This document shows positions 18,543 to 27,443 of a stretch of 64,000 nucleotides of DNA, piece after piece; the first letter of the stretch is position 1, and every line of letters begins with the position of its first letter. Source of the DNA: JBBQZU01 sp038207425 (GTDB lineage: Bacteria > Bacteroidota > Bacteroidia > Flavobacteriales_D > Cryomorphaceae); NCBI GenBank assembly GCA_038207425.1, contig JBBQZU010000018.1, forward strand, positions 1 to 64,000, read 5' to 3'. The position numbers and the translations under genes were made by a program. The notes beneath the pieces are model-generated. The model did no database searches. It was not told the DNA's origin and saw only the letters and a program-made list of their open reading frames with translations.

Positions 18543-20898
18543 TCAAAACTCAATTCGGTAGGCAAGTACAGGTATGATGCCTACCTGATAAAATGTTTGA
18601 ACCTCGTCCTTATCGGCATTGTAATATTGGTTGTACACATTTTGTCTGTTGGCTACATTTTGTATATCAAGCGAGAGTGTGCCCGTAAATTTTGCTCTCT
18701 GCTTCTTAATATTCAACCTCACATCAGTGCGGAAGTATTCAGGCAGTTTATTTTGATAGGCGTATTGCTCAATTAATATTGTTTCATCCAAGGCTCCTGA
18801 AGCTTCAAAATCGATCGGGGTCGTTCTCAATCTGCCACTCCAGGAGCTTTTAATATTTACTCTGTAGATATTTTTTTTGCTGCATTGCGACCTTCCTATT
18901 CCTTACCCCCTGTGAAGGTGAATACATAATTGCCATTGAAGCGGGTATTATACCAGTTGCCATCTGCGGCTCGGTACTTTGAGTCATATAGAGAGGCTGA
19001 AAACAGGTAGTACAGATTGCGGGTCGGAAACTGCTCAAGGGTCAATTCAAGTCCTGTATTTCGGCCTACACCACTATTGTTTAGCGGCTCGGTGGCAAAG
19101 CCCCACTCCTGATTGATAAGTGCGAATGTGCTGCTTGGGTCGGCGCTCACCGGAAGGTTAAATAAATGCTGATAGTACAATTCTGCCTTGGCATGAAGGT
19201 TTTCGCCAAGCGCCCGCGAGTGGGATGTTGCGAAGTGGTGCGACTTGTTCATCTTTAGGTGCGTATTGGGCTGGTAACCTGAGCCATTCGCGAACGCTTC
19301 ACTGTAGAAGTAATTTGGTAAGGCGAGTATCTGACTGTGTAATCCATAGCCTACACTCACTGGTTGCAGTTGATCGATTTGGTAACGTGCCGAAGCGCGT
19401 GGCTCAAGCGACCACGTATTATTCAGCGCAAGGTGCAGAAAATGAATACCTCCGTTGAGCGTCAGTTTATCACTTGCTTCATAGCTCCATTGGTTGTATA
19501 ACTGAGTAGTAAATGCGGTGCCGTCAGCGTTGATATCTACATCTTCCATCCCCTGAATTTTCAGATCAGTTTGATTCGCAAAATAGTTCAGGCGGTTTAT
19601 CATGATCCCCGATTTGGAATGCAGGCGCGAATTGACTTTTCGGCTTATTGAAGTGTTGAATCCAATGCGGCTGATGTTGTACTTCTCAAAATACTCTTTT
19701 CGAGAAATATAAAACTCGTTGAGCAGATGCTGCTCGTATCCTGATTCGGTAGCCGTAAGGGTGAAGGTTGTTTGAAGAAATGTGTTTTTGTCGAGCACAA
19801 TTCCATGTTTCACACCTGCTACGGCAGTATTTGAGAAGAATTTCCAGCTTACCCGATCGAAATCTTCTTTTCACTCAATGGAGTCTTTTTGTGTATTTTC
19901 ATACTGACTGCTCAGTCCGCCAAAGCCAAATAATGAGAATGTGCCAGCTTTTGCCGTAGGCATATGTACATGAAAGCAGAGATACTGGAAGTCAGTATTT
20001 CCAGCTAAATCGAGACCAACTTTTTTAAGAATCGACAAGGTGGAATAACGATAATTCACAAGGTATGATCCCCCGCTTTTGCGATTTAATGGCCCTTCGG
20101 CAGCCAAATCCAAACCGAGCAAACCTGCCTGGATGGTATACTCATTTCGCTCGTTGTTTCCTTTGCGCAATTTTATATCAAACACACGCGAAAGTGCATT
20201 GCCATACTCAGCAGGAAATGCGCCTGTAAGGAAGTCTGAGTTTGAAAGTAGTTGAGCGCTCAGTATCATTACACCACCTCCGCTACTCGCCGTATTTGCG
20301 AAGTGATTGGGATTGGGAATATCCATGCCATCCATGCGCTACAGCAGTCCGTTGGGCGCGTTTCCACGAATCGATATACCGTTGTTGCCATCATCGGTTT
20401 GTACTACACCGGCATAGGCTGTGACCATACGCGCCGGGTCGTTTATCGCTGCCGCATAGCGTCTGGTTTCCTCTACTGAGTAGCTGCGGGCGCTTGCCAC
20501 TGCCATTTCATTTAGGAGCTTATTTTTATCGTTTTCAGCTTTTATTTCCACAGTTTCCATAAGTGTATAATCTTCTTCCAGGCTTACTTGCAAAACAAGC
20601 TCCTTGCCTGCATTGAGTACCCGATTGCTTAGGGTTTGCTCCTTGTAGCCAAGTACTTAATATGCAGTGGTACATTGCCCAATGGCACATCCACGACCCG
20701 GAAGCTGCCGTTTGCGTCTGTGGTGGTTCACTTTATCGGATCGCTACCCAGCACTATTACAGTAGCGCCGGGCAGTGGAGTTTGCGATACTTTGTCGGCA
20801 ATGCTTCCGCGAATGGTTTGGGTGAGTTGCTTCCCAGTGGCGCGGATTGATAAAAATGCAATAATTAGAAGAACTGCAATGTGAATAATGGTTTTCAT
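18543..20898 (-). pseudogene. TonB-dependent receptor, multiply disrupted
   Basis: Fragments read in order form a complete Bacteroidota TonB receptor. They cover a signal peptide from ATG 20898, a carboxypeptidase-regulatory-like domain (LPGATVIVLGSDP), a plug (IPNPNHFANTASSGGG, GAFPAEYGNALSRVFD) and a barrel ending LAYRIEF. Lesions are TGA 20728-20730, a one-base loss near 20655, TAG 20339-20341, TGA 19871-19873, TAG 18896-18898, and a one-base loss in the A8 run at 18871-18878. Three of the stops lie where relatives, from memory, carry tryptophan (GLLWR, DSxxW, GKEW), which fits G to A changes. No functional receptor can be made. Confidence 0.88.
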
Positions 20899-21048
20899 AT
20901 TCTTGAAGGTTGTGATGTTTTGATGTAATGACACCTTCTCCCAGCAACACCCCTATGACATGAAATAATTATTTTAAAAAAAATGAAAATCGGATTTATA
21001 AATCAGATATACGCGAACAATTTTATTGAAGAAAAAAGACGAAAGCGC

Positions 21049-22959
21049 CTACCACCACACGCGCAATCCTGCGCGCACTCCTGGATATATTTTAAGGTTG
21101 TAATCAGCGCTTATATTCCGGTCGTATACCACATCATTGTCATCAGGTATTACACTATCAGGAAGTGAATTGATTTGGTCAGTAAGCAACCCATTGAGCT
21201 GCGCCCCGGCAAAGATCGAGAAGGTTTTTGAAAATTTATAATCGGCACCTACGGCAAATCTGTTGAGCAAGTTAAACTCCGGGTCCGAATTATAATTGAG
21301 CCAGTGTGCAGTGAGTTGAATATCGAGATTGAACCTCCGCCCGAGTCGTGGGCTGCCGCCAATACCATAAGCGTAATACCATATATTATCACCACTTCCA
21401 ACAGGATTATTGCCTGCACCAAATATATTGTAGAAACTACGCACTCCGGTGCGGAATGCCACATTGATCATAAAGGTTTCGTCGGTACTTAATTCCACAC
21501 TGTGAAAACCGCTGTGAACGTATGAAAGCAAACCAACAGGTACTCCAGAAATTGAATCGCTCACATTGATAAGTGCAACCTGCATGCCCCGCACTTTTTT
21601 TGCTACATTCAGCACTGCCGATACCTGTGCTCCCCGCACTTCGCCAGTACAAGCGTTTAGCACACCTGCTACCTGTGCTCCATTCACATTGCCGATGGTG
21701 GTATTCAGCACTCCGGCTAGCTGAGCTGCGCCTACTTCTGCAGCGGCTACATTCAACACTCCTGCAATTTGTAGTGCAGAAATTCCAGAGAGGGCCGAGT
21801 TGAGTACTCCGGCAATCTGCACCCCGTCAGCATAACCATTTTGGTGGTTCAATACTCCGGCTATTGACACTCCTTCAGTGGCTTGATGGGTATAATTAAG
21901 CACTCCCGCGGCCAGAAACCCGGAATGACTTGAACCGTGCACATTCATTACGCCAGCAAGTTGCACACCTGATGATGTATCTCTGCTCATATTGGCAACC
22001 CCTGCAAGCTGAACAGCATCTGAACTGCGTCCTGCAGCGTTGAATAGTCCTGCAGCCTGCACACCACGTACATCGGCACGTGCTACATTAAATAGCCCGG
22101 CTAATTCGAGTTTTTCATTCCCCATAGAGAAGCCACCGAGTGCGTTCAAAGAATAATCGTTGATTACATTGCCACTGAGTAGGCCATTGCTCCCGGCAAA
22201 AGGGAGAAACCCCACTTGATATTCGCGGCGCAGGGTATCGGAAATATTTAGCATGGCGAGTTTTCCCGGCGACAATTCTGAAGTAATCGATGGAACAGGA
22301 TTTAACATGGTATCTCTGATAGCAAGTGTTGGCACGAGCGGGGTCGGAGCTTTCGCCGGAATATCACCCACAGGTCGCATAGCGAGTTGCACTGTTGGTT
22401 TATCGAGGGTGGGGAGTACAGTTAGGGTGTCGCTGTATCCTTTTCTAAATGCTGCAATCTTTAGTGGTGCTGATGGTTTTACAATCTTCATACTGAAAAA
22501 ACCAAAAGCATCTGTATTGGCAGCACTCAGTGTACCAGTGTCAAATACTGTTGCTGATGCCAGCCTGCCACCGGTATTTGAATCAGTAATGTAGCCGGTA
22601 ATGACAATCTGTTTTGGCAGCTCATTAATTCCGCTTTCAATTTTTCGCCTGGTAAGTATGATATGTTTTCCTTTTTCACGGTAGGCCATTTCGCTGGAAA
22701 ATATTAACTCAAGTGCTTCGCGAACTGACTTGCTCCTCAGCGTAAGGGTGATTTTTTTGGTTTCATCAATTACTTCAGGACTGTATGAAAAGCTGAAACC
22801 TCCCAGATTACCGAGCCGTTCGAGTGCGCGTCCTGTTTTTTCATTTTTAAAATCGATCGTTACCAGCTTTTCGAGCAAAAGCGTTTTACCTTGAGCATTG
22901 GCCGAAAGGCTGAAAAGCATAAAAATTAATGAGCTGATTAAACTACTTTTCGCAACCAT
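21049..22959 (-). CDS. STN-domain outer-membrane protein with 16-residue repeats
   Basis: A 636-residue exported protein with a signal peptide (MVAKSSLISS to ANAQ), an STN (secretin/TonB short N-terminal) domain (about 23-95), a carboxypeptidase-regulatory-like domain (about 105-185), about twelve tandem 16-residue repeats with core VQxAGVLN, and a C-terminal beta-rich part (LDIQLTAHWLNY, FSIFAGAQLNGL). It is the third gene after a sigma factor and FecR, the place usually held by a TonB receptor. It lacks a plug and barrel of receptor length. I start at ATG 22959, overlapping fecR by 17 nt; ATG 22989 is also possible. Its role is probably sensing or a surface structure. Confidence 0.75.
   Translation of the reverse strand: MVAKSSLISSLIFMLFSLSANAQGKTLLLEKLVTIDFKNEKTGRALERLGNLGGFSFSYSPEVIDETKKITLTLRSKSVREALELIFSSEMAYREKGKHIILTRRKIESGINELPKQIVITGYITDSNTGGRLASATVFDTGTLSAANTDAFGFFSMKIVKPSAPLKIAAFRKGYSDTLTVLPTLDKPTVQLAMRPVGDIPAKAPTPLVPTLAIRDTMLNPVPSITSELSPGKLAMLNISDTLRREYQVGFLPFAGSNGLLSGNVINDYSLNALGGFSMGNEKLELAGLFNVARADVRGVQAAGLFNAAGRSSDAVQLAGVANMSRDTSSGVQLAGVMNVHGSSHSGFLAAGVLNYTHQATEGVSIAGVLNHQNGYADGVQIAGVLNSALSGISALQIAGVLNVAAAEVGAAQLAGVLNTTIGNVNGAQVAGVLNACTGEVRGAQVSAVLNVAKKVRGMQVALINVSDSISGVPVGLLSYVHSGFHSVELSTDETFMINVAFRTGVRSFYNIFGAGNNPVGSGDNIWYYAYGIGGSPRLGRRFNLDIQLTAHWLNYNSDPEFNLLNRFAVGADYKFSKTFSIFAGAQLNGLLTDQINSLPDSVIPDDNDVVYDRNISADYNLKIYPGVRAGLRVWW
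21511..22110 (-). repeat. Tandem 16-residue protein repeats
   Basis: Within the STN protein about twelve copies of a 16-residue unit follow each other with no gaps: consensus (V/A)Qx(A)G(V/L)(L/F)N followed by eight variable residues ending in G or A. The middle copies read LAGVMN, AAGVLN, IAGVLN, IAGVLN, LAGVLN and VAGVLN. The DNA has diverged, so the pattern is kept by selection on protein. The period suggests a beta-solenoid and resembles the LA_2272-type surface repeat. Confidence 0.85.
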
Positions 22960-23917
22960 CGCCTTCGAGTATGATTTTTCCTTGCTCATAATGCAGCGAC
23001 AACCCAAGGGTTTCTGCGAGCACTTCGGCAATTGTTTCGGGTCGCTCATCGTTAAAGCTGGCAGTTATTCTGCAATCACCTACAGGGCCTTGCAGTTCGA
23101 GTCGCACTGCGTATGCGGCATTCACTCTGCGCACTACTTCTGCGAGAGTTACCCCGCCGAAATGAAAGATACGGTTGCGCCATTCATACGTTTCCGGGGT
23201 AGGGGTAAGCAGCGGCTCTATCGCGCCGCTCGATGCAATGTACACACCTGCCTGACCTGCTGTGAGCAATATTCCGGGATTATTTTCTGTGAATAATTGC
23301 ACCGCTCCTTCTGTTACCAGCACGGTAGTAGAGTCGCCACGGGTGCTTACGCCAAATGAAGTGCCTATATCTTGTATTTTTAGTCCGTCTGTTTTTACGA
23401 TTGTCGTAATATCTTCCTTGGATTCAAGGTCGAACCAGGCATCGCCGCTCAGGTTGATGGTTTCAGATTTCCCACGCCGCAGGTATGATATACTCGAGGC
23501 TTTATTGATTGTCACGATATGATTTCCCGGAAGGGTATCTGTTTTTTGCTCAAGTATAGCTTCTGCAAAATAGGTTTCGGTAGTAGGAGCAAACCAAGTG
23601 TAAACGGCTATTCCCACGGCTGCAATGAGTGCCACACCCGCTGCGATACGGAGAACGCTCCAGGCTGAAATTGAAGGGGTCCTTTTTATAGGAATCACCC
23701 TTCCTTGTTTAGCCTTCACAAGCTCCCAAACTTCATCAGCATTCCATTCGTAGTCTGCAGGATTTTTGCCGTATAGGGTGCACACCTGTCTGAAATGCCG
23801 CTCATTCTCAGTTGCAGAATGCCTCCAGTCATCAAGCATCATAGCTTCATCAGCACTTGAATCTCCATTCAGATATGCAACGATCAGTGCTTCTATATTT
23901 TCCGGAAGGGATTTCAA
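22943..23917 (-). CDS. FecR-family anti-sigma factor
   Basis: A 324-residue membrane protein. Cytoplasmic N-terminal helices bear the sigma-binding pattern (IVAYLNGDSSADEAMMLDDW). One membrane helix follows near 88-108 (LRIAAGVALIAAVGIAVYTW), then a periplasmic FecR domain (SISYLRRGKSETINLSGDAWFDL, VLVTEGAVQL) and the DUF4974-like end. It controls the sigma factor encoded just upstream and should receive a signal from the STN domain of the next protein. The start is TTG 23917, overlapping the sigma stop as TTGA. Confidence 0.9.
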   Translation of the reverse strand: MKSLPENIEALIVAYLNGDSSADEAMMLDDWRHSATENERHFRQVCTLYGKNPADYEWNADEVWELVKAKQGRVIPIKRTPSISAWSVLRIAAGVALIAAVGIAVYTWFAPTTETYFAEAILEQKTDTLPGNHIVTINKASSISYLRRGKSETINLSGDAWFDLESKEDITTIVKTDGLKIQDIGTSFGVSTRGDSTTVLVTEGAVQLFTENNPGILLTAGQAGVYIASSGAIEPLLTPTPETYEWRNRIFHFGGVTLAEVVRRVNAAYAVRLELQGPVGDCRITASFNDERPETIAEVLAETLGLSLHYEQGKIILEGDGCEK

Positions 23918-24489
23918 AGCTGGTTGATGAGGTGTAGTACGATCATTGCAGGCAGGTAATCTTTTAATTCAATACGCATTATTTTGAGGGCCTTGGAAAT
24001 CTGATTTTCTACCGTTTTTACTGATATGCCAAGTTTTTCGGCAATTTTAGCATAGCGGAGTTCTTCAAAGCGACTCAGTTCAAATACCGCCCTGCATTGT
24101 GTAGGGAGTTTTTCAAGGGCTGAATTTATTCTGGCTTGCAGCGGTTGTTCTGACGCTTGTTGCTCCGTCTGAAAATTTTCTATATCCAGTTCTCCAAGAT
24201 GCCGGGCGCGTACTTTTCTATGTTTAATGGCATTGAGCGATGCATTGCGCACTGATGTGTAGAGGTATGATTTGCCTGCTTGTACATCCAGGTCATGGCA
24301 TTTCTCCCAGAGCAAAGTCATAATACGCTGCACCGTGTCAGCAGCTTCATCGCGGTTGCCGAGCAGGGTGTATGCATAGCTGCACAAAGGGCTGTAATAC
24401 TGTTTGAATATCATTTCAAAAGCATTTACATCGCCGGTTTTGAGTCGGGCAAAAAGAGCCTGTTCGGCAGTATGGGCCTCCGTGGTCAT
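23914..24489 (-). CDS. ECF sigma factor, FecI type
   Basis: A 191-residue sigma-70 family protein. Region 2 includes FEMIFKQYYSPLCSYAYTLLGNRDEA and region 4 includes ELSRFEELRYAKIAEKLGISVKTVENQISKAL. It directs transcription of surface-signalling target genes and is presumably held by the FecR-like protein whose gene overlaps its 3' end. ATG 24489. The upstream intergenic region (24490-24636) has no clear promoter of the TAnnTTTG type. Confidence 0.92.
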   Translation of the reverse strand: MTTEAHTAEQALFARLKTGDVNAFEMIFKQYYSPLCSYAYTLLGNRDEAADTVQRIMTLLWEKCHDLDVQAGKSYLYTSVRNASLNAIKHRKVRARHLGELDIENFQTEQQASEQPLQARINSALEKLPTQCRAVFELSRFEELRYAKIAEKLGISVKTVENQISKALKIMRIELKDYLPAMIVLHLINQL

Positions 24490-24636
24490 TCGGGGGCGAA
24501 GGTACCATCCTCAGGCGATGTGTAGCTATGACAACATTACAAACGGTTACCCCTATGATGGAAGGTGAATATTTTTATGATCGGCGGTGAAGATGTGCCC
24601 AAGTTATACCTGCCGGGTGCAATTCAAGCAACAATT

Positions 24637-26643
24637 TCAATTTTTAGAGAATTCTTTTTTCACCATATCGTATGCTACTTTCTTTCTTCCATTATAATCA
24701 ATGATACTCCATGATGGTCCCGGCCAGCAATCATTCAACTGCCAAAGTAGCGAACCCATGCAGTGACCATTTGAATGGATATGGGCATCAATGGCAATGC
24801 CCAATGCATTCGCCTGTGCCTGCTGACTGGCCTCGATGAATGTTTCAAAATCATTTGCCGAAAGGTTCAGATCGCTGATATGTCTGAATATCTCTGAATT
24901 TCCGACATAGCTTTTTTGTAGATTTTTCACTGCCGGAGAATCCAAATTTCGGTCGGCTGAATCAAGAAAGGGGTAGAGCGTAGCCGGATCAGGGAAACTC
25001 TGCAATCCGTATTCAACCATAAATCTACCCACATTTGCCGTGAAGGCGCTCGCAGGCTCGCGCCCATGCCACACTCCCCAATAGTGCATTGTGCCGTGGT
25101 TGAAGTTTTCGGCCTTGCCCCAGTTGCTCTGCGGCGTGGTAGGCACGTAAGGTGTAGCGGGCGATTCGCGGGCCACAACGGAAGCAATAAGCTGATAAAA
25201 AAGTTTTTCATAGTCGCCCCACATTTGCGCAGCAATTTCATCGCTGTAGCCATAGGTGCTTTGCCAGCCCCAGTTGCGCCAGGCCACTTCTATCTCGTTA
25301 TTTCCGCACCAAATAGCTACACTTGCGTGTGGCCGCAAGCGCTGCACCTGTTCAGAGATTTCGGCTTCTACATTCGCAAGAAAATTTTCATCAGCGGGGT
25401 ACATGCTACCAGCAAACATAAAATCTTGCCATACCAAAATACCGAGCGAATCGCAAAGCTCATAGAAAATATCGCGTTCATAAACTCCACCACCCCACAC
25501 CCTGAGCATATTCATATTTGCATCTTTGGCGGCAATCAACAGGCTTCTGTATTGAGCATCGCTCACCCTGGGAAGAAATACATCTTGTGGCACATAGTTG
25601 GCGCCTTTCATAAATACAGGTTTGCCATTTATTTTGAAATAGAATGAAGTGCCAATTTCATCCGGCTTATTTACCAATTCTATAGTTCGCAAGCCAATAT
25701 CAATCGGGGTTGTTGACAGCAATTCAGTTCCCGAATGCATCATCGCTTCGAAGTGATAAAGGTGCTGCTTGCCTTCACCTTGCGGCCACCATAATTCGGG
25801 ATTGGTTATTTCAAAATTTACAGCTACTGATTGCACTCCCGGATCAATCATACCTGCCCATTTTTGATCGGCAATGGATATTGTTGCAGCAAGAGCTTTT
25901 GTTGTAAAATTTTCAACCTTGGCGTGCAGCCTAAGCGAGGCCCTGTTTTCACTGAGTTGCATTTGCGCTACATATGCATTACGCAGCGTAGCCTTTCGGT
26001 AAAAATCGATGTGTACCGGCTTCCAGATACCCGCCGTAACAAAGCGTGGTGCCCAGTCCCACCCGAAGTGATATGCCGCCTTGCGCGTGTAGGGTGCTGT
26101 TTTGCTACGGTCATTGTCGGCGGGGTATACAAGGCCCGCATTTGATATATTTCTGGCATTCCTTTTCACCGGAGATTCAAATACTATTTTCAATTCATTC
26201 GGCCCTTCTTTCAATAGTTCTTTCACTGGTACCCGCCACGATCTGAACATATTATCTCCTTCGAGTATCTCCGTGCCATTGAGCGATACTGTAGCATAGG
26301 TGTCAAGCCCTTCAAACACCAATTCTGCAGCGTCGTAGCTTGCAGGAATTTCATGGAAGTGAAAATTGCAGGTATACACCCAGGTTTTGTTTTCTATCCA
26401 TTGCAATGCTATTTCGTTACTGCCGTAAAATGGATCGGCAATAAAACCCGCTGCAAGCAAATCGGTATGAACGGTGCCCGGCACTGAAGCTGGGCAAGTG
26501 AGAATAGTGTCGTGGCCGGATAGCGTCCATCCGTTGTCGAGTAAAATAGAATTTGGAACCGGAGCAGTATCATCGCTTCTGCAACCGAACCAAAATGCGC
26601 TGATGCACAATATTAAAATGACAAATAATTTTTTTGCCATCAT
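24637..26643 (-). CDS. GH2 beta-mannosidase lipoprotein, C-terminally short
   Basis: A 668-residue lipoprotein (lipobox WFGC) of glycoside hydrolase family 2. Order: sugar-binding domain (SVPGTVHTDLLAAG), Ig-like domain, TIM barrel with acid/base E450 (WCGNNEIE) and nucleophile E544 (VEYGLQSFP). Family beta-mannosidases usually run to about 850 residues; this one stops soon after the barrel (LLWQLNDCWPGPSWSIIDYNG), so the last two beta domains are absent. The catalytic site is complete. Its transcript follows cutC with a TAATG overlap giving ATG 26712, but the signal peptide starts at ATG 26643 or 26640. Probably removes the beta-mannose of N-glycan cores in the periplasm. Confidence 0.88.
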   Translation of the reverse strand: MMAKKLFVILILCISAFWFGCRSDDTAPVPNSILLDNGWTLSGHDTILTCPASVPGTVHTDLLAAGFIADPFYGSNEIALQWIENKTWVYTCNFHFHEIPASYDAAELVFEGLDTYATVSLNGTEILEGDNMFRSWRVPVKELLKEGPNELKIVFESPVKRNARNISNAGLVYPADNDRSKTAPYTRKAAYHFGWDWAPRFVTAGIWKPVHIDFYRKATLRNAYVAQMQLSENRASLRLHAKVENFTTKALAATISIADQKWAGMIDPGVQSVAVNFEITNPELWWPQGEGKQHLYHFEAMMHSGTELLSTTPIDIGLRTIELVNKPDEIGTSFYFKINGKPVFMKGANYVPQDVFLPRVSDAQYRSLLIAAKDANMNMLRVWGGGVYERDIFYELCDSLGILVWQDFMFAGSMYPADENFLANVEAEISEQVQRLRPHASVAIWCGNNEIEVAWRNWGWQSTYGYSDEIAAQMWGDYEKLFYQLIASVVARESPATPYVPTTPQSNWGKAENFNHGTMHYWGVWHGREPASAFTANVGRFMVEYGLQSFPDPATLYPFLDSADRNLDSPAVKNLQKSYVGNSEIFRHISDLNLSANDFETFIEASQQAQANALGIAIDAHIHSNGHCMGSLLWQLNDCWPGPSWSIIDYNGRKKVAYDMVKKEFSKN

Positions 26644-26711
26644 CAGAGCATATGTTTTTTTTGATAGGCTGTAAAAGCAATTAAATCTTCTTGCTCCATC
26701 TGTTTTGAGCA

Positions 26712-27443
26712 TTAAGTAAATGTATCATGCCCTGTGTTTTGCATAAAAGAAAGAGCCTTTACCACGCCTCTTATTTTGCCCCTATCAGCAGCCCAAACTT
26801 CGCCTAACCCATAGGCATCGTCAGCTTCAATTACCTGGCGTGCAGTAAAGTGGATGGCGTCAACTCCTGCACTGGCTATAATGGCGGCGTTGTTAGGATT
26901 TACTCCTCCTCCCGCCGTGATGTTAATTCTACCGGCAGCATCGGCTGTAAGCTTCCGCAAAAAATCCAGGCCTTGCATCGCTGAGTGAGCTTGGCCTGAT
27001 GTGAGAATATTTTCAACCCCCATTGCTGCAAGGGCTTCCATTGCTTCGCTTGGATTGGTGCATACATCAATAGCGCGGTGGTAGGTTACTTCGAGATTCG
27101 ACCGATGCGCTGCTTGCACAAGTGCGAGGGTATGCCCTTGATCAAACCGGCCATCGCGGTGCAGCAAGCCCAATACCACTCCGGCAGCTCCGGCATGCGC
27201 TGCAGCTTCAATTTCAAGATGCATGAGAGCTATTTCATCAGGGGTATAAGTGAAGTGCCCCCCACGAGGTCGAATCATTGCATATACGGGCAGGGCGCAT
27301 TGGCGGCTTATGGTTTCTATTATTCCGTAGCTGGGCGTGGTGCCACCTTCGCGCAGGTTTGCGCACAACTCTAGCCTATGAGCGCCGCACTCCTCAGCCG
27401 CCAACGCTTGCTCAAGGCTGTCAATGCATACTTCAATGGTCAT
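26712..27443 (-). CDS. cutC: CutC family TIM-barrel protein
   Basis: A 243-residue CutC family protein: start MTIEVCIDS, then GAHRLELCANLREGGTTPS, MIRPRGGHF, HRAID, ILTSGQA and NITAGGG. The family was named for copper homeostasis in E. coli, but that phenotype was later ascribed to an sRNA overlapping the gene, so the biochemical role is open. It is cytoplasmic. It overlaps GH20 upstream and the GH2 reading frame downstream by TAATG, so its expression is tied to glycan breakdown; a role in handling released sugars is my inference. Confidence 0.92.
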   Translation of the reverse strand: MTIEVCIDSLEQALAAEECGAHRLELCANLREGGTTPSYGIIETISRQCALPVYAMIRPRGGHFTYTPDEIALMHLEIEAAAHAGAAGVVLGLLHRDGRFDQGHTLALVQAAHRSNLEVTYHRAIDVCTNPSEAMEALAAMGVENILTSGQAHSAMQGLDFLRKLTADAAGRINITAGGGVNPNNAAIIASAGVDAIHFTARQVIEADDAYGLGEVWAADRGKIRGVVKALSFMQNTGHDTFT

